Below, piece after piece: positions 1 to 11,355 of a stretch of DNA of 64,000 bases (its first letter is position 1; every line of letters begins with the position of its first letter). Source of the DNA: Plasmopara viticola (Eukaryota > Oomycota > Peronosporomycetes > Peronosporales > Peronosporaceae); assembly GCA_001695595.3 (NCBI GenBank), contig MBPM02000100.1, forward strand, positions 62,001 to 126,000. The letters are read 5' to 3'. The notes under the pieces were generated by a model. That model saw only the letters and a program-made list of their open reading frames with translations. It had not been told where the DNA came from and did not search any database. A program made the position numbers and the translations under genes.

Positions 1-170
1 AGCACCAGCCCCGCCTCATTACCCAGCACCTGATCTTCCAGTCGCTGTACATGAGCCAGAAGATCAGCTGGTGTCTCATCTTCAAAGGTCAGCACCGAAT
101 GCACATGGTATCGATCCGACTTGGCCAACTCTAGATCCGCCGCGTGCAGCGGCACGAGGAAGTCGATCAT
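1..170 (-). CDS. N-terminal fragment of an unidentified protein (runs off the left edge)
   Basis: The minus strand is open from an ATG at 170 to the window edge, about 56 codons, beginning MIDFLVPLHAADLELAKSDR. The fragment is acidic and predicted helical, with coding-like base composition (GC-rich third positions), and contrasts sharply with the AT-rich sequence just upstream of the ATG. I do not recognise the family. There is no signal peptide; the start has a short hydrophobic patch (FLVPL) only. It is most likely the first exon or start of an intronless gene lying to the left. No function is proposed. Confidence 0.6.
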   Translation of the reverse strand, partial: MIDFLVPLHAADLELAKSDRYHVHSVLTFEDETPADLLAHVQRLEDQVLGNEAGLV

Positions 171-2052
171 GCAATTGGACTATGAATAAGGACAAGTGAG
201 AAAATACCCGTTAATGTGACTCGCATTTGCTTACGAGTAAGTAGAGAGAGAAGGTGAAAAAAGACACATAAAGCCAATTTTAGGCCCTGTTTGTACAAAA
301 TATAAGGCATGACCAAATCACATATATAAAGTATCAATAGTTGATGCAGTACCCTTTAGACCGAAGATAGTGAACAGTCTGCGCGTCTCCTCTAAGCAAG
401 GTGCGCTTTGAGCTCGTCACTTATGGAAGCACTTTATAGTCGATTATGCGCGTACGCCGTTAGATGTTTACCCTCGCAAAGGTTGTCGTACCACTGTCGA
501 ACACGCCATTCGCTCTATCTTTTTGGGGCCTAGAGAGGCGAAGGTTTTCCTGCTGCCAAGCAGCTAAACTTCGGCATAGCATTTGCGCTGTACGAGCAAA
601 GCATATGATCGAGATAAAATCTGGTAGCCCGCTTCGCGTCTGTAGATTTTAGCCTTTCAACCTCTATTTGGAGAATGTATCATAATAGATCTTAGTTTAG
701 AGGAGATAGATGGCCACTAAAGCAGACACGATCCCAGGGAAGCAGACGCCTTTGTCGACCGTACTTACTAACCTGAGCTCAGGCTTAAAGGTGGTAAAGC
801 TCATCTGAGAATGCCGCTTTCCGGGGGTCGAATGAAGGATTGAAAGTAACATTTCTACTTGCAAATAAGGTGGGTGCAAATTTCGTTGATAATTACATGA
901 ACTTAAAAATATTGACCGCCATCGTTACTGGGACAATTTTCGCCAAACACGTCAAGGTGACACACTTCGCACCCTCCTCGAATAATGAGTGCACGCACCA
1001 GCGATATGAGCAAGGGGAGTGCAGCCACAAAAAACCAAATATTTAAAACGCCATGCATAGGCAGCTCTTCAGTGGTGTCCGTAGGCCTATTGACTCGACT
1101 TCAGTTCACTAGGACATCATGATTAATTGTCCAAAGCTATGCTGCAGTTTTGGATAGAACGGGTGCCATATACACCGTCTTCCTAAGGCGGCACGATCTC
1201 CGTTTCATTAACTCTAAGTAAGCCAAAGACAGAGTCGAGACTTACAATTTTCCAACCACTTGTCACTGGCAGGCTCTAAAAAGGAGCTGACGTGTGAGCC
1301 GCGGTCTTGGCTCTTCAGTAGGTTCCATATCATACTTCTCCAAACATTTGAACCCGTGTGATTTTTTTTGTTTAGAAGATCGCTAATTGAAGCATCATGT
1401 GCCTCTAGAGAGACATTGTACTTCAGGACTTTGTCGCATCAAGCAGCATGACTCATTGAGAATTAGCGTCTCATGCAATCTGAGAGCCTTTATAAAGAGC
1501 GATAGCCTTTCTGTATAGTCTCTCTTTGCAACGATGTCGGCTGTCTATAGTCCTTGACATTTTCGATATTTTGCAAAAAAATATGATGAGTACTTGATGC
1601 TAACTTTCTATATCAACTCATTGACTGGCTCAGTAGATTAAGCTCGATCTTGACATTCTCAAGAATTCGTAGTAAAGCCAAGCAAAGTCCGTGGAGATTT
1701 ACTCAATCTTTAACCTATGCTGGCCCAATCAACTAAGCCCCAGGGGTCCTGGGGTCCTATCAATTGAGTGGGCGGGTCCAAGCCCGCTATGTAAAATACA
1801 GATTCGCTGGCTACTTAGTGTTGAGGTATATTAATGGCTCTCCCCTCGGTGTTGCGTAAACCAATCTTCGATTTTTGCTCCACATCTCTCAAGTACCTCA
1901 TCAGTATTCAGCATGTTTCAAAAAGGCCACTATCATCAGCATTCCAAATCTTTGGTTACACGGAAGACCAAGTTGCTGCTATGACATTTTGGCAGAGCTG
2001 ATGGTGCATCTTTTGTATACATGCTTATAATATTAATTATAGATAAGAAGAG

Positions 2053-2197
2053 TCATCCTGTCCTAAGTATCGTAATGAGACTACTTTTTAACTCATCCTG
2101 ATTTGATTATCGTAATACGACAACTTTTTAGCTCATCCTGTCTTAATTATGTAATCAGCCACCTTTTTACTAGTTATCGTAATAAGACAGCTTTTCA
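2053..2197. repeat. 40-bp imperfect tandem repeat, about 3.6 copies
   Basis: Copies starting with tcatcctg lie at 2053, 2093 and 2133, exactly 40 bp apart. A fourth, headless copy follows to about 2197. Within a copy the segment around TTATCGTAATAAGAC is close to self-complementary, so each copy could form a small hairpin. Noncoding; origin unknown. Confidence 0.75.
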
Positions 2198-5100
2198 GCT
2201 GAGCTACAGGAGAAGCACGCCAGCGACAGCACGTCACTTCACTGCACATTTGACTAAATTGCCGACATAGATAAATGTGGTCAACTTGACCCTTACAGCC
2301 CTCATATGGGCTTCCATTTTAGCGCTAAAATGCTCTAGACTTGACACAGCATTTCTTTTCTTCCGTTCACATCGACTCTATAAAAAGACTGCAAGCACGT
2401 CAGCCACATCTTTGTCATAATGGTGAAGGTCTTCCGCTGCTGAGGCGTCGAAGGTTTATCACTTCGCACAATGAAAAATTCAAAAAGATCACTTGCAGTC
2501 TCCGGCCACGATAGGCTCGATCCATCAATCAATTATTAAGTAATCTCGGCCAGTGATCGGACCGAAACATCAAGCAGATAGGGTGGCAGAGTGGCTACCC
2601 GTAGTTACAACAAAGTCTAATTCGGGCAACATCAATAGATTTTATATCCTTATGAGGAGAAATACAGATACGGTACAATAAATAAATAGTTTCTGACTTT
2701 TTGTCATTGGATACTCCTCTAAAATGTTTATGGGATTGATGAGGCTTGTAGAAGCCGACAGCATAATTATCATTGTACATGAAGAAAGGATAAACTTCTT
2801 ATCAGTTTCAAAGCGAGCGGTCTTTTAAGACACTAAGGAGGCCCTTAGCACGGTGAGTGGCTGAAAAAACTCCAGAAGCCATACACTACGAGACACGACA
2901 ACGACAAGCTTTAGGCGGTATCATGAGAGCATTCTTTAAAAAACTAGCCAAACATGGTTCGGAATCGAAACTGTCCTCTCCACGCCGGAATTCTGTGCTA
3001 AAAAGTCGAACGGTTAGTGGCGCATAGTAGACAATAAACTAAATGTGGGAACCATCCCGGCATGAACGTCAATTCCTGAAAAGATATACTTTGAACAGTC
3101 TAGCGAGACTTACAATATACTGTGCACTCGACTTAGTCGAGGGTAAGATCTTCTCATCATGCAAAAAAATGACATACCATATAATGCAGTAAGTACTCCC
3201 AGTGGTGTGTTGTGGGAGGCGTTAATTTTGCGTCGCTACGCATCACGGCACAATTACATTACTTCTCATTCGAAGCAGCTAGAAAATCCTCCTGTATGGC
3301 ATAGAAATTAAGTAAAACCCAGGAAAGCAGTAGTAAATTATCATGCCACCCGAACCATAGGCTGGATAATGTCTAGTTCCATGTAATATATTTCATTCGC
3401 GTCATGCATGAGCGAGATGGCATGTACATAGCTCTGCTAAAAGCCCTGGAAGATGAGATCATAAACTTAAGAGAATAATATTCGAGCGGCCAATCGCTAG
3501 GCCACATCGGTTATTGGTGGAAGTCAGACTGTTACCACTGATCAAGGTGATCTATCACGTGTAGCGGCTTTTTATAGTTAAGAAACATAGCGTCTTAAGA
3601 TGCGTACTAATTAAAAAAGTTAAAAGCCAAGATTTAAAAGAAATAATGTGCATTTAAATTAAAAGAAATGAAGCAATCAGCTAGACTTTTAAGCTGAAGA
3701 CCCGTATCATTTCAGCCAGAAATCTGCTCACAAATGCGATCATCACTACTTCGTTTAAGACTAAACTGCACATACGCTTAATTAGCCCATTAAAGCATAG
3801 CTGAAAGAGGCTTTAAGTAAGCGATTGACATATTTAAAAAATGCGAGCACACCCAGTGTTATGTGCAGTTTTGCTTAATTTGTACGATTAAGTAAAGCCG
3901 AAGTTTTAACTTTAAGTCAAAAACAAGCTTAGTCACGAAAGGCCTACCCATCCGTTCAGCTTAAATTTAATTCAAGCATCGACATCCACAATCTTTGTTT
4001 CGATGGGCGACTTGCTGTTAAATCATTGCTTTTAAGTGCTTGAGGCTCAGGATACGTTTGGACAAAACTTGGCAGATTAGAAGCTGAGACACGCAGTGCA
4101 CGTCTTGACGAAGCCAGTCGAGATAGTCGAGATTACATTTTCTTGAACTGCAACCACCAGACGTCGGTCGAGATCAGCATCATGAGTAAAGAATCCTCAA
4201 TAGCTCTCATAAAAATGGGGCATCTACCTCCTTTCCCAGTCCTCAACAACGAGGGCGAGCTTCAATATCACGTCATGTGCGCCTCCACCATGGTCGAAGC
4301 CAGCAATTGGTATAGTGTAGGAGACATTCTTACCACGGAAACTCAGAAGAATTTAGGGCTTCACTTTGACAAGATTGTTCTGGTTTTACAGACGCTTTTT
4401 ACCATGATAATTACCGTTTTCGCTGCCGCCACAAGCTGGAGCTGCAAGCAGAGCTCACATCAAGCTCCTTAATGAAGCAATGCTTATGGAAACATGATAT
4501 TGCAAGACATAGTCTGCATGGTGACTATCCGCTGGCAGTCGACGATAAATCTCAACCGAGCAAAAACGTGCCAAAGATATTGTTCCTCTCGTGTGTCAGT
4601 ATTGCATACGCTGTTGTGAAGTGTAGAGAGTACAGCTCCTTGATCGTTCTGCACCGCTTTGCAACACCATTTTCGTCGACCTTAGACGATTCATGAGACG
4701 TGATATAATTTGCAGTTCTGGCACCTATTATATGCCGTCTAACGAGCACGGTAGGCTTTCAAAAGAGCCTGTGGAGCCTACACGCCGGCTCTTAGATGTC
4801 CGAGGATATTGACTGTGAATATAACTCATCGGACATAAGCATTTTGTCGTAAAACAGACACGGAGTAAGGTGAGGACACTGATCGCTCGCGAATACACGG
4901 TGTGCGGTACTCGGGCGAACAAGTGTGTGACAAAGGTGAGCGCGACATACGCAGAGTGGCCACTTTTCGACTTTCTGGCCTGTCAGTACGAGCCAAGGTG
5001 GACTTGGACTATGTCATGAGAACAATCATACTCTTCACCCTCTTATGCGAAATTGGCGGATCGTTGTAGACCATGATGATTAGTCTTGTTCACAATGAAT

Positions 5101-5458
5101 ACAGGGTGACCAACGTGGAAGGGCGCGAGTGTGCTTTACGAGCGATCGAATTGTCATCCGACAGCACAGCGCATTTGCACCGGGATACTCGAATGCTATG
5201 GGCCTAATCGTGTCTTATGAATGTTGTCCTTTTCTGGACCACGACGGTGCACTAGATGCGGTCACCAAGGTAGCCGAATGATACAGGGTCTGTGCTATGG
5301 AATGAGCTGTGAGGCTCAGTCACTTTCTTGTGTGAGTTTCTGAGAAATGGTACGAGTCACAACTGATGAGTCTGATAGACTGAAACTTTCCAAGAATTGT
5401 GTGTCAAGCCTAAGAGAGAGTGTCATGGGATCACTCGTGTATTATAGTAATTGGTAAG

Positions 5459-5478
5459 TTCGTGACATTGGTCACGAA
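5459..5478. repeat. Perfect 8-bp-stem hairpin
   Basis: TTCGTGAC, a 4-base loop (attg), then GTCACGAA. It sits in gene-free sequence, so there is no evidence that it terminates a transcript. Confidence 0.5.
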
Positions 5479-6698
5479 GGTACGATAAAAGCAGTATATG
5501 GTGTAATATTACCTTTATAATACTTATTAAAGTTGATAGGGAACTTCTATGCTAGATAGTAAACGTAGGTTACTTACCTGGTAGGCACTATCGATAAATC
5601 TAAATGAAGGGAATATCGCAAAAGATGACTCAACTTGAAACCAGAATATGATACAAAATGTATGGAATACTGGTACAAAACTAGACATTCAAAAAGTAAC
5701 TTTTAATAGGTATTCATATGGTCTGACGTACAGTGTGAGTCCAAGACCCAACTACAACACAATTGGCGAATGTGAGCTTTAAATTAAACGTCGAATTACC
5801 TTTTGCATCAGATTAAGTCGCATTTTCTTTGGACGCCACCAGTCCAAACTCACGGGGGTAGAAATTCGCAATGAACGTCCTTTGTGCACACAAGCACTCC
5901 CGCATCTAATTGTATCACTCGTTCGCAAATGGATTTTGCATTAAACTTCTACCTTTCGTGAATTTATACTGATAGAATCAAAATGGAGATCTGATGCAAA
6001 GAGTAATTTAACGTTTGAATTGAGCTCACACGCAGAAAAAGAGGAAGGTTACTTTTTAAGCTGAGACGCAATTGAAAAATCTTTTTGCGAATTGGAGCGT
6101 CCAGATTGCTTGGCGCGCCAATTTTGTATGACTACATGTGAAAAAAATATTTAACGAAGTGTAAAACATCGAATGTCTGGTTTTGAGCCAGTTTTGTACA
6201 CTTTGTATCACATCTGGTAAAATTTTCGAGGTGAGTTACCTTTTGCAATATTCCCCTAAAAAGCTCGGATTTGAAATTTTATACGAACTCGCGATTTTGG
6301 GTATAGAGGTCAGGTCAAAAACCTGGTTCTTTTATACGGTAGTCTTGCTGCAGGACTATCATTTGAGCTAGATTTGATGTCGGTAAGCCGCCGGCTAGCT
6401 AGTATGCCTGGAGGGGGATGGTGTACGCTGACCAAATTGAAACAGTACTTGTGCACCAATTGCCTCACTATAATTTAGTAATGAATATGTTACAATGCCA
6501 ATTTGTGAGAAAAACAGTCTGCGCACGAGGAGTATCATAAAGGCCTTTGGGAAAAGTCATCCGTCTCCTTTCAAACTGCAGAACAAAGGCATCTATCATT
6601 AATTACTTCACACTATTCTCTTGAGAGCCCTATCTCGTCCCCACCCTTTTACTACCTTCTACATTTAAACAAGAGAGCCAAAGCTGGAGCGCCTTCAC

Positions 6699-7583
6699 CT
6701 ACTGCAGCTCAAGACGCGCGAGATGCAGCGAGCTCACAAGGCCGATCGAGGGGTGAAAAGAAGCACGAATATACTTTTCGACGCATGGCTGCTGACCGTA
6801 CTTGTTCACGCGAGCCACAAACTTTTTACGAATGAGCTCAAAAAGCTTTTGACGACGAGCTATACCACCACCAATGACAATAACATCAGGGGATACAATA
6901 AATGTCAAGTTGACGCATAGATTTGCCAGATAGTGTGCGATTGTATCCCACACCGGGTTATCGTCCGTGATGGTGGCCAACTCACGCCGATCAACACCCG
7001 TACGCTCAGCAATGGAGCCCGCTGCCACCATACCCTCAACACAATCACCGTGGAAAGGACACACGCCCTTAAAGCCGGTCTTGATGTCCTGCGGAGCAGG
7101 TGGCACAACAATGTGGCCGCCCTCAGGATGCATGAAGCCATGAATAGCGTTGCCGTTTGTGCAGACGCCGACGCCAACACCAGTGCCCACAGTGATGTAC
7201 ACAGCACTGCTGATGTCACCGTGACCGCCGTATGCCACCTCGTACAGCGCGGGGGCGTTCACGTCGGTCTCAAAGCCAATGGGCACATTAGGGAACGCAC
7301 GTTTAAACGCGCCCACCACGTCCGTGTTGCCCCATTTAGGCTTGGGCGTGCTGGTGATATAGCCGTACGTTGGCGACTTCTTGTTCAGATCCACAGGGCC
7401 AAACGATGCGATGCCAATTGAGTCAAATTTGTGCTCTTTTAGCCAGTCCACCACAGCGCCGATGGTTTCGCTAGGCGTCGTTGTGTCCACTTCAAACTTA
7501 TCCAAAATATTTTCTGGATGACCCTCGGCAATGGCCGCCATCCACGTGGTTCCACCGACTTCGACTCCAGCAAAACGAGGCAT
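6699..7583 (-). CDS. ROK-family fructokinase (bacterial type), 294 aa
   Basis: Predicted ATP-dependent fructokinase (fructose to fructose-6-phosphate), likely cytosolic. The start is the ATG at 7583 (MPRFAGVEVGGTTW); an upstream in-frame extension to 7601 begins with TTG and is not a plausible eukaryotic start. The protein has the ROK order of motifs: phosphate-binding GVEVGGTTW near residue 6, ASFGPVDL near 61, the sugar-contact segment DVNAPALYE near 110, the ATP-binding TVGTGVGVGV near 132, and the zinc site formed by HPEGGH followed by CPFHGDCVEG. This H...C-x2-H-x4-C spacing is that of Bacillus YdhR/GmuE-type fructokinases rather than plant or animal PfkB-type enzymes. GGGIARR near 241 is the usual C-terminal glycine motif. 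Length is normal for the family and there are no introns. All catalytic motifs look intact. A bacterial origin by ancient transfer is an inference from the family type. Confidence 0.9.
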   Translation of the reverse strand: MPRFAGVEVGGTTWMAAIAEGHPENILDKFEVDTTTPSETIGAVVDWLKEHKFDSIGIASFGPVDLNKKSPTYGYITSTPKPKWGNTDVVGAFKRAFPNVPIGFETDVNAPALYEVAYGGHGDISSAVYITVGTGVGVGVCTNGNAIHGFMHPEGGHIVVPPAPQDIKTGFKGVCPFHGDCVEGMVAAGSIAERTGVDRRELATITDDNPVWDTIAHYLANLCVNLTFIVSPDVIVIGGGIARRQKLFELIRKKFVARVNKYGQQPCVEKYIRASFHPSIGLVSSLHLARLELQ

Positions 7584-8929
7584 TTGACTCTGGAATTGCA
7601 AGGGGTGTAGCTTGGCGCTGCGAAGTTTTGAAATGATTCGCTCGATTGGGTAATGTTAGCGACAACAAACAACTGGCGTCACATTTTTGGTATGTACAGT
7701 TCTGCAACATATTGCACTTGGGAACTTGATAAAATAGAATATTGAAGATCATCGTTCCAATATAAAGTACTACAAGAATAAAGCACTGTCGTGGACCACG
7801 TGTTTTCGAGCAGTGCGGTCGTCAATTGTAAACTGAAAGCCCCTCTTTGATCCGAGATTTGTCTCTGCTCCACAATCCGCCAGGCAATTACGCCTTCTCC
7901 CGTGCCTTCAGTCCTACTATTAGAATAAAGCTGAGTATTAGTATTACTACTTTTTTTATAATGCCATTAGTATCTTGTCATACCACCTGTAAACCTTGAT
8001 CGTATCAGTATGCTTGTACATCCATGCCATACTTAACCGCGTTTCCGCAGCACCCCCCTGTGCTGATACACATCTATGCGCTGCATGTACAGACAGGGCT
8101 AAATTGAACAGCCGCTTGCAGTTGAAGCTGGGCTCCAGTAACGGCACGAACCTTACCGTGCGTAGCTGTTTCGCTCGCAGGGAAGCACTGATTTATCAAA
8201 ACTTTGCGGCTGCCCATTACACATTATTAAGCCAAAATTTCAGTGATGACAAAACAATTAAGGACCCCAGCAGCGTGCTATAATTCCCATGTGATCGTCA
8301 GGTGTATTGTTTGCTGGTACGTAAATTCCGACTCTAATATCAGCTAATCATATGTGATTAAAAAAATATAGCCAGATTTTGGTAGAAAATGAGCAAAATT
8401 GCATTTGCACATTGAATTTTAACAAGTATTATACTTGATTATCACAGATTAGTCGTTGTGGAAACAGCAGCAACATCAGCCATACTTGTACCAATGGTCC
8501 ACTCACTCGTACGCCTTTAGAAGTCTCACTTTATGGATTATACAACAAGCATCAAGACCAAGTCTATAGGTGTTGCTGCAAACGCAGCTATCAAGTTTTT
8601 CACCCCTGTGCTTTTGAGGTATAGAATTTATTTCCTTGCTTTGAATTTTAACCCCTTATATTTTTTGCATCAAATCCTTTCCTGCCTCTTCTCCTTCTCG
8701 TGCTTATGTGACGACGACGAAGTCGCTGCTAGCGGGTCCGATCATACTAACGGCATCCAACAAATTAAGCCCTGGCTTTTAAAAAGTGGAAACATAATGA
8801 TGGCTCCAAGACACGCCAACGGTATTGATATCGATTATGGAGTGTAATTAGAAATTTGCATAATCTTTTAGTGTGATTTGCTTAGTGCTGGTGCTAATAA
8901 ATTGCAAAATGAAAAAAAAGAAGCCAGTA
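7584..8929. other. Intergenic DNA upstream of the fructokinase
   Basis: Contains the presumed promoter of the fructokinase (minus strand, just above 7583) but no element I can name. A GC-rich perfect palindrome, cagcac-n6-gtgctg, lies near 8047. A 104-codon ATG frame at 8533-8847 has no recognisable features beyond a hydrophobic Phe/Leu/Cys stretch and was not called. Confidence 0.4.
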
Positions 8930-9030
8930 CCTGACCACCATTTTTTTCTTTTGAATTTTACCGGGCCACACTACCCCTCATGTATTCGCTTTATTGATTG
9001 GATTTGAAGGCCTCTGATTGGTCACATTGG
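8930..9030 (+). repeat. Left terminal inverted repeat of the MULE
   Basis: Shares CTACCCCTCATGTATT (right arm: CCACCCCTCATATATT) and GGCCTCTGATTGGTCA with the reverse complement of the right end. The left arm has a roughly 12-bp insertion near 8948. Confidence 0.75.
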
Positions 9031-9588
9031 AATAGCTTAATTCATTGCCCAATGGAATAATATACATTTTTCCAAATTGAGTGGGAAAAAGACTTCTTCA
9101 AAACAAAAAATGGTGAAAGAGCAAAACAATATACCTACCAATATTTTTTTTTGCAACGATAGCAAGAATATATTCTATTGTAGTGAATTACGTTATCGCG
9201 TTGCCAAGTTATGCACGTGCTAGGCTCAGTCTGGCTAGTCCACGGCATTGAGTGGTGTCCGCATACGTCGGGTCTCGTTTGGCGGGCAGTGCAGCCAGCA
9301 CCGAGGTCGTGAGGGTCTTCCATTGCTTTGTTTATTTCTGACTTGGTAAGAGCCCAGGTGGCGCCCTGGTGCTGGAGACCGTCGCGTCGAAGGTGAGACT
9401 CTTAGAGACCTGAAGATGCCAGAGAGCACCTGCCCGAAGCGCGCGAGCATTTAGCCCCCGCGCTTGGAAGGAGGGCGTCCCCCAACCTTTTCCGAGATGC
9501 AAGAATGTACATGTAAAAAAATAGAGAATTTATGCCTTTCAATAGTAATTTTATTGCATACAATCTTCGAAGAGATGATTGAGATGCA

Positions 9589-10190
9589 ATGCAAACAGAG
9601 AGATGGCGCAGGTTCAAATCTTTGTTACAAAGTGGCTCGAATTTGCAGGACACACCAGACAATGGGGTGTGGTTACTCCTATGCTGCAAGTTGCATCACT
9701 TAGATGTTCAAATTGTGAAAACAATTCAAGTATGTCAAAGTTCAACTACATCGTTTGTTGCGTTGGTTCAAATTGGAAAAAACAAGCCAATGGAGTATGC
9801 TATTGAGGTAAACAATATTAGTGGTACCTGCGCATCCGGTTATGTGAAGGATATGAATGCTCCATGTCGACACCTCGATGCAGCACGTGCAGAATTGTTA
9901 TTAGGGGATGTGTGGTTAACCAAAACGTATCTACTTGCCTACGATGAAGTACTCGAAGTGAAGCCATTTGTGACAAAAAGTGATTTGGTAAAGAGTGAGC
10001 ATCTCTAACCAATCTGTCGAAACGAAAAGGTCGACCCAAAAAGAAGCGAATCGAATCACAGCATGCTACATTATAATTTGACGCGCCAAAAAGTGTTTAT
10101 AGATGCGGCAGCTGTGGTCAAGTAAGACACAACAAGCGTCGATGCACCAGTAATGCACAGCATCAAAGTACAATTTTCTTTGGTGAGTTA
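9589..10190 (+). pseudogene. C-terminal remnant of a MULE transposase (SWIM-like finger and CCHC knuckle)
   Basis: The frame open to 10008 contains GTCASGYVKDMNAPCRHL, a good match to the SWIM pattern C-x-C-...-C-x-H found after the catalytic domain of MULE/FAR1 transposases, although the first cysteine pair is imperfect. It is followed by a leucine/acidic segment. A stop at 10006-10008 and another near 10070 break the frame. Beyond them, 10104-10145 encodes CGSCGQVRHNKRRC, a zinc knuckle of the form C-x2-C-x4-H-x4-C that normally ends such transposases. The N-terminal and catalytic parts are missing on this strand. Confidence 0.6.
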
Positions 10191-10408
10191 GGTACATTTC
10201 TTTGTTATTTATTTTCTAATAGTTTTCTTACTACGTAGGTAGATTCTTTACATTTGAGTGGAAAAAATGTAATTAAAAATATATTTTTTCCATTGATATA
10301 TATATATAAAAAATCATTTGAAAGAGGTATATCTTATCCATTTCCCCCCAACTATAATAATATTTCGTTGCAGCCAGCTGTCAACGATAACGCAACATAC
10401 CCTCACAA

Positions 10409-10932
10409 AAAGCCAGCCTCAGCACTGCCTGCCCTTATGAAGCTGCTATCAATTGAGGATTAATGGTTCTGGAGGTGCAGCTTGTTCATATGTTCGTGCA
10501 TTATGACCTGGCAACCCACAATTGCGACAATTGCGACGCCTGGAAGGGTTGAGGGTGACCTTCGCATTCTCGAAGCGCGATAGATCGCGGGGCGTTCCAC
10601 AGTTTGTTGCAACAGCGGACCTCCCACGACCCTGTATTTGCTCAGGATCACAAATATTTGCGCAAACATGTATTCAACAATCTCTCTTTTTCGATACTCC
10701 CCACCAATCTCCTTGACACCGGCATTGCTCAACAGTAGGACTTGCTCGCGAGCTTCTGCGCTGAGTGCATGCTCGAGTGTCGAACAAAGGCGTTTTCAAA
10801 GGATTGGTGGTTGTGTTCTCTTTTGACAAATTCCACTTCCAAGTCAAAGTTGTTGTTGCCATCACTATCTTCACCAACCTTCACTCGTTTATCAGCAGCT
10901 TCATAAGGGCAACCAGTGCTGCGGCTGGCTTT
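10409..10932. repeat. Inverted duplicate of part of the FAR1 segment
   Basis: Plus-strand 10409-10447 matches the reverse complement of 10894-10932 at about 35 of 38 bases (shared core TTGCC/CTGCCCTTATGAAGC). Weaker similarity extends some 20 bp upstream on the plus strand. Two FAR1 fragments therefore face each other inside the element, as a partial foldback. Confidence 0.7.
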
Positions 10933-11130
10933 GGTACGCCTTCGAGGGCTCGCTGCATCATTGTTGGCAATTGGCTTGTGACCTTGAGAGCACCACAGAG
11001 CTATACTTTTGATGGCTCCATCTTTCCTGTTACCAACGCACTTGGTGCGCTTGATTATGAGAACATAGCCCTCAGCGATTAACTGCGCATCGACAGCTAT
11101 CCCAGCCTCTCCTAGAATTCAGTACACAAC
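10460..11130 (-). pseudogene. Internally deleted FAR1/MULE transposase remnant
   Basis: Read on the minus strand, about 11030 to 10750 encodes a FAR1-like DNA-binding region: a basic segment with ALWCSQGHK, then RRRTKASRSTGCPYEAA, and further on FVKREHNHQSF with the family's EHNH signature. After stops near 10730 the catalytic domain is absent. The next recognisable piece, about 10541 to 10489, is CRNCGLPGHNARTY, a zinc knuckle whose last cysteine is replaced by tyrosine. The layout suggests a MULE copy that lost its middle, then decayed. Confidence 0.55.
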
Positions 11131-11271
11131 TTTTTATAGGCTGGAGAAAAGCCACTTTAACAAATTTGAGCAGCGTTTACTGGATTTAAGAGGAAAATGG
11201 GGTTGGCGTGCGTCAAAGCTTGAAATGATGGCGATGACGATTAAAGATAAGTTTAAATTATAATTATACTA

Positions 11272-11355
11272 ATCTGACCAATCAGAGGCCCTCAGAATTC
11301 AATCAAAGCTAATATATGAGGGGTGGTGGCTCCGGTAAAAAATGTGGTGACCAGG
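11272..11355 (-). repeat. Right terminal inverted repeat of the MULE
   Basis: Reverse complement reads CCTGGTCACCAC, a T-run, ACCGG, ACCCCTCATATATTAG, then GGCCTCTGATTGGTCA, matching the left arm in order and spacing. Confidence 0.75.

Larger units (their letters stand above)
171..6698. other. AT-rich spacer without a convincing gene
   Basis: About 6.5 kb of low-GC sequence with frequent stops in all frames. The longest open stretches are about 60-110 codons, mostly from non-ATG starts, and show no recognisable domain. A 40-bp tandem repeat (2053-2197), a small perfect hairpin (5459-5478) and a GC-rich patch with inverted repeats near 1737-1790 are the only structures I could pick out. This looks like decayed intergenic or transposon-derived DNA. 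Confidence 0.6.
8930..11355. mobile_element. Degenerate Mutator-like element (MULE) with long terminal inverted repeats
   Basis: The two ends match in inverted orientation over about 85-100 bp. The left arm, from CCTGACCACCA at 8930 to about 9030, pairs with the right arm, about 11272-11355, which read in reverse starts CCTGGTCACCAC. Both arms share ACCCCTCAT and GGCCTCTGATTGGTCA in the same order. Between them lie three recognisable MULE transposase pieces: a SWIM-like Cys/His segment and CCHC zinc knuckle on the plus strand, and a FAR1-type DNA-binding segment and a second knuckle on the minus strand. Stops and frame breaks interrupt all of them, and most of the catalytic middle of the transposase is not recognisable. 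No clear 8-11 bp target-site duplication is visible at these boundaries, so the exact ends are uncertain. It is not autonomous. Confidence 0.75.

Noticed and set aside
4143..4472. 109-codon frame (ATG at 4182) with some protein-like sequence
   Set aside because: Frame begins with TTG, the internal ATG version is short, and neither strand shows a recognisable family or continuing exon.
8533..8847. 104-codon ATG frame with a hydrophobic stretch
   Set aside because: No recognisable domain; the hydrophobic part comes from a T-rich tract. Kept only as a remote candidate.
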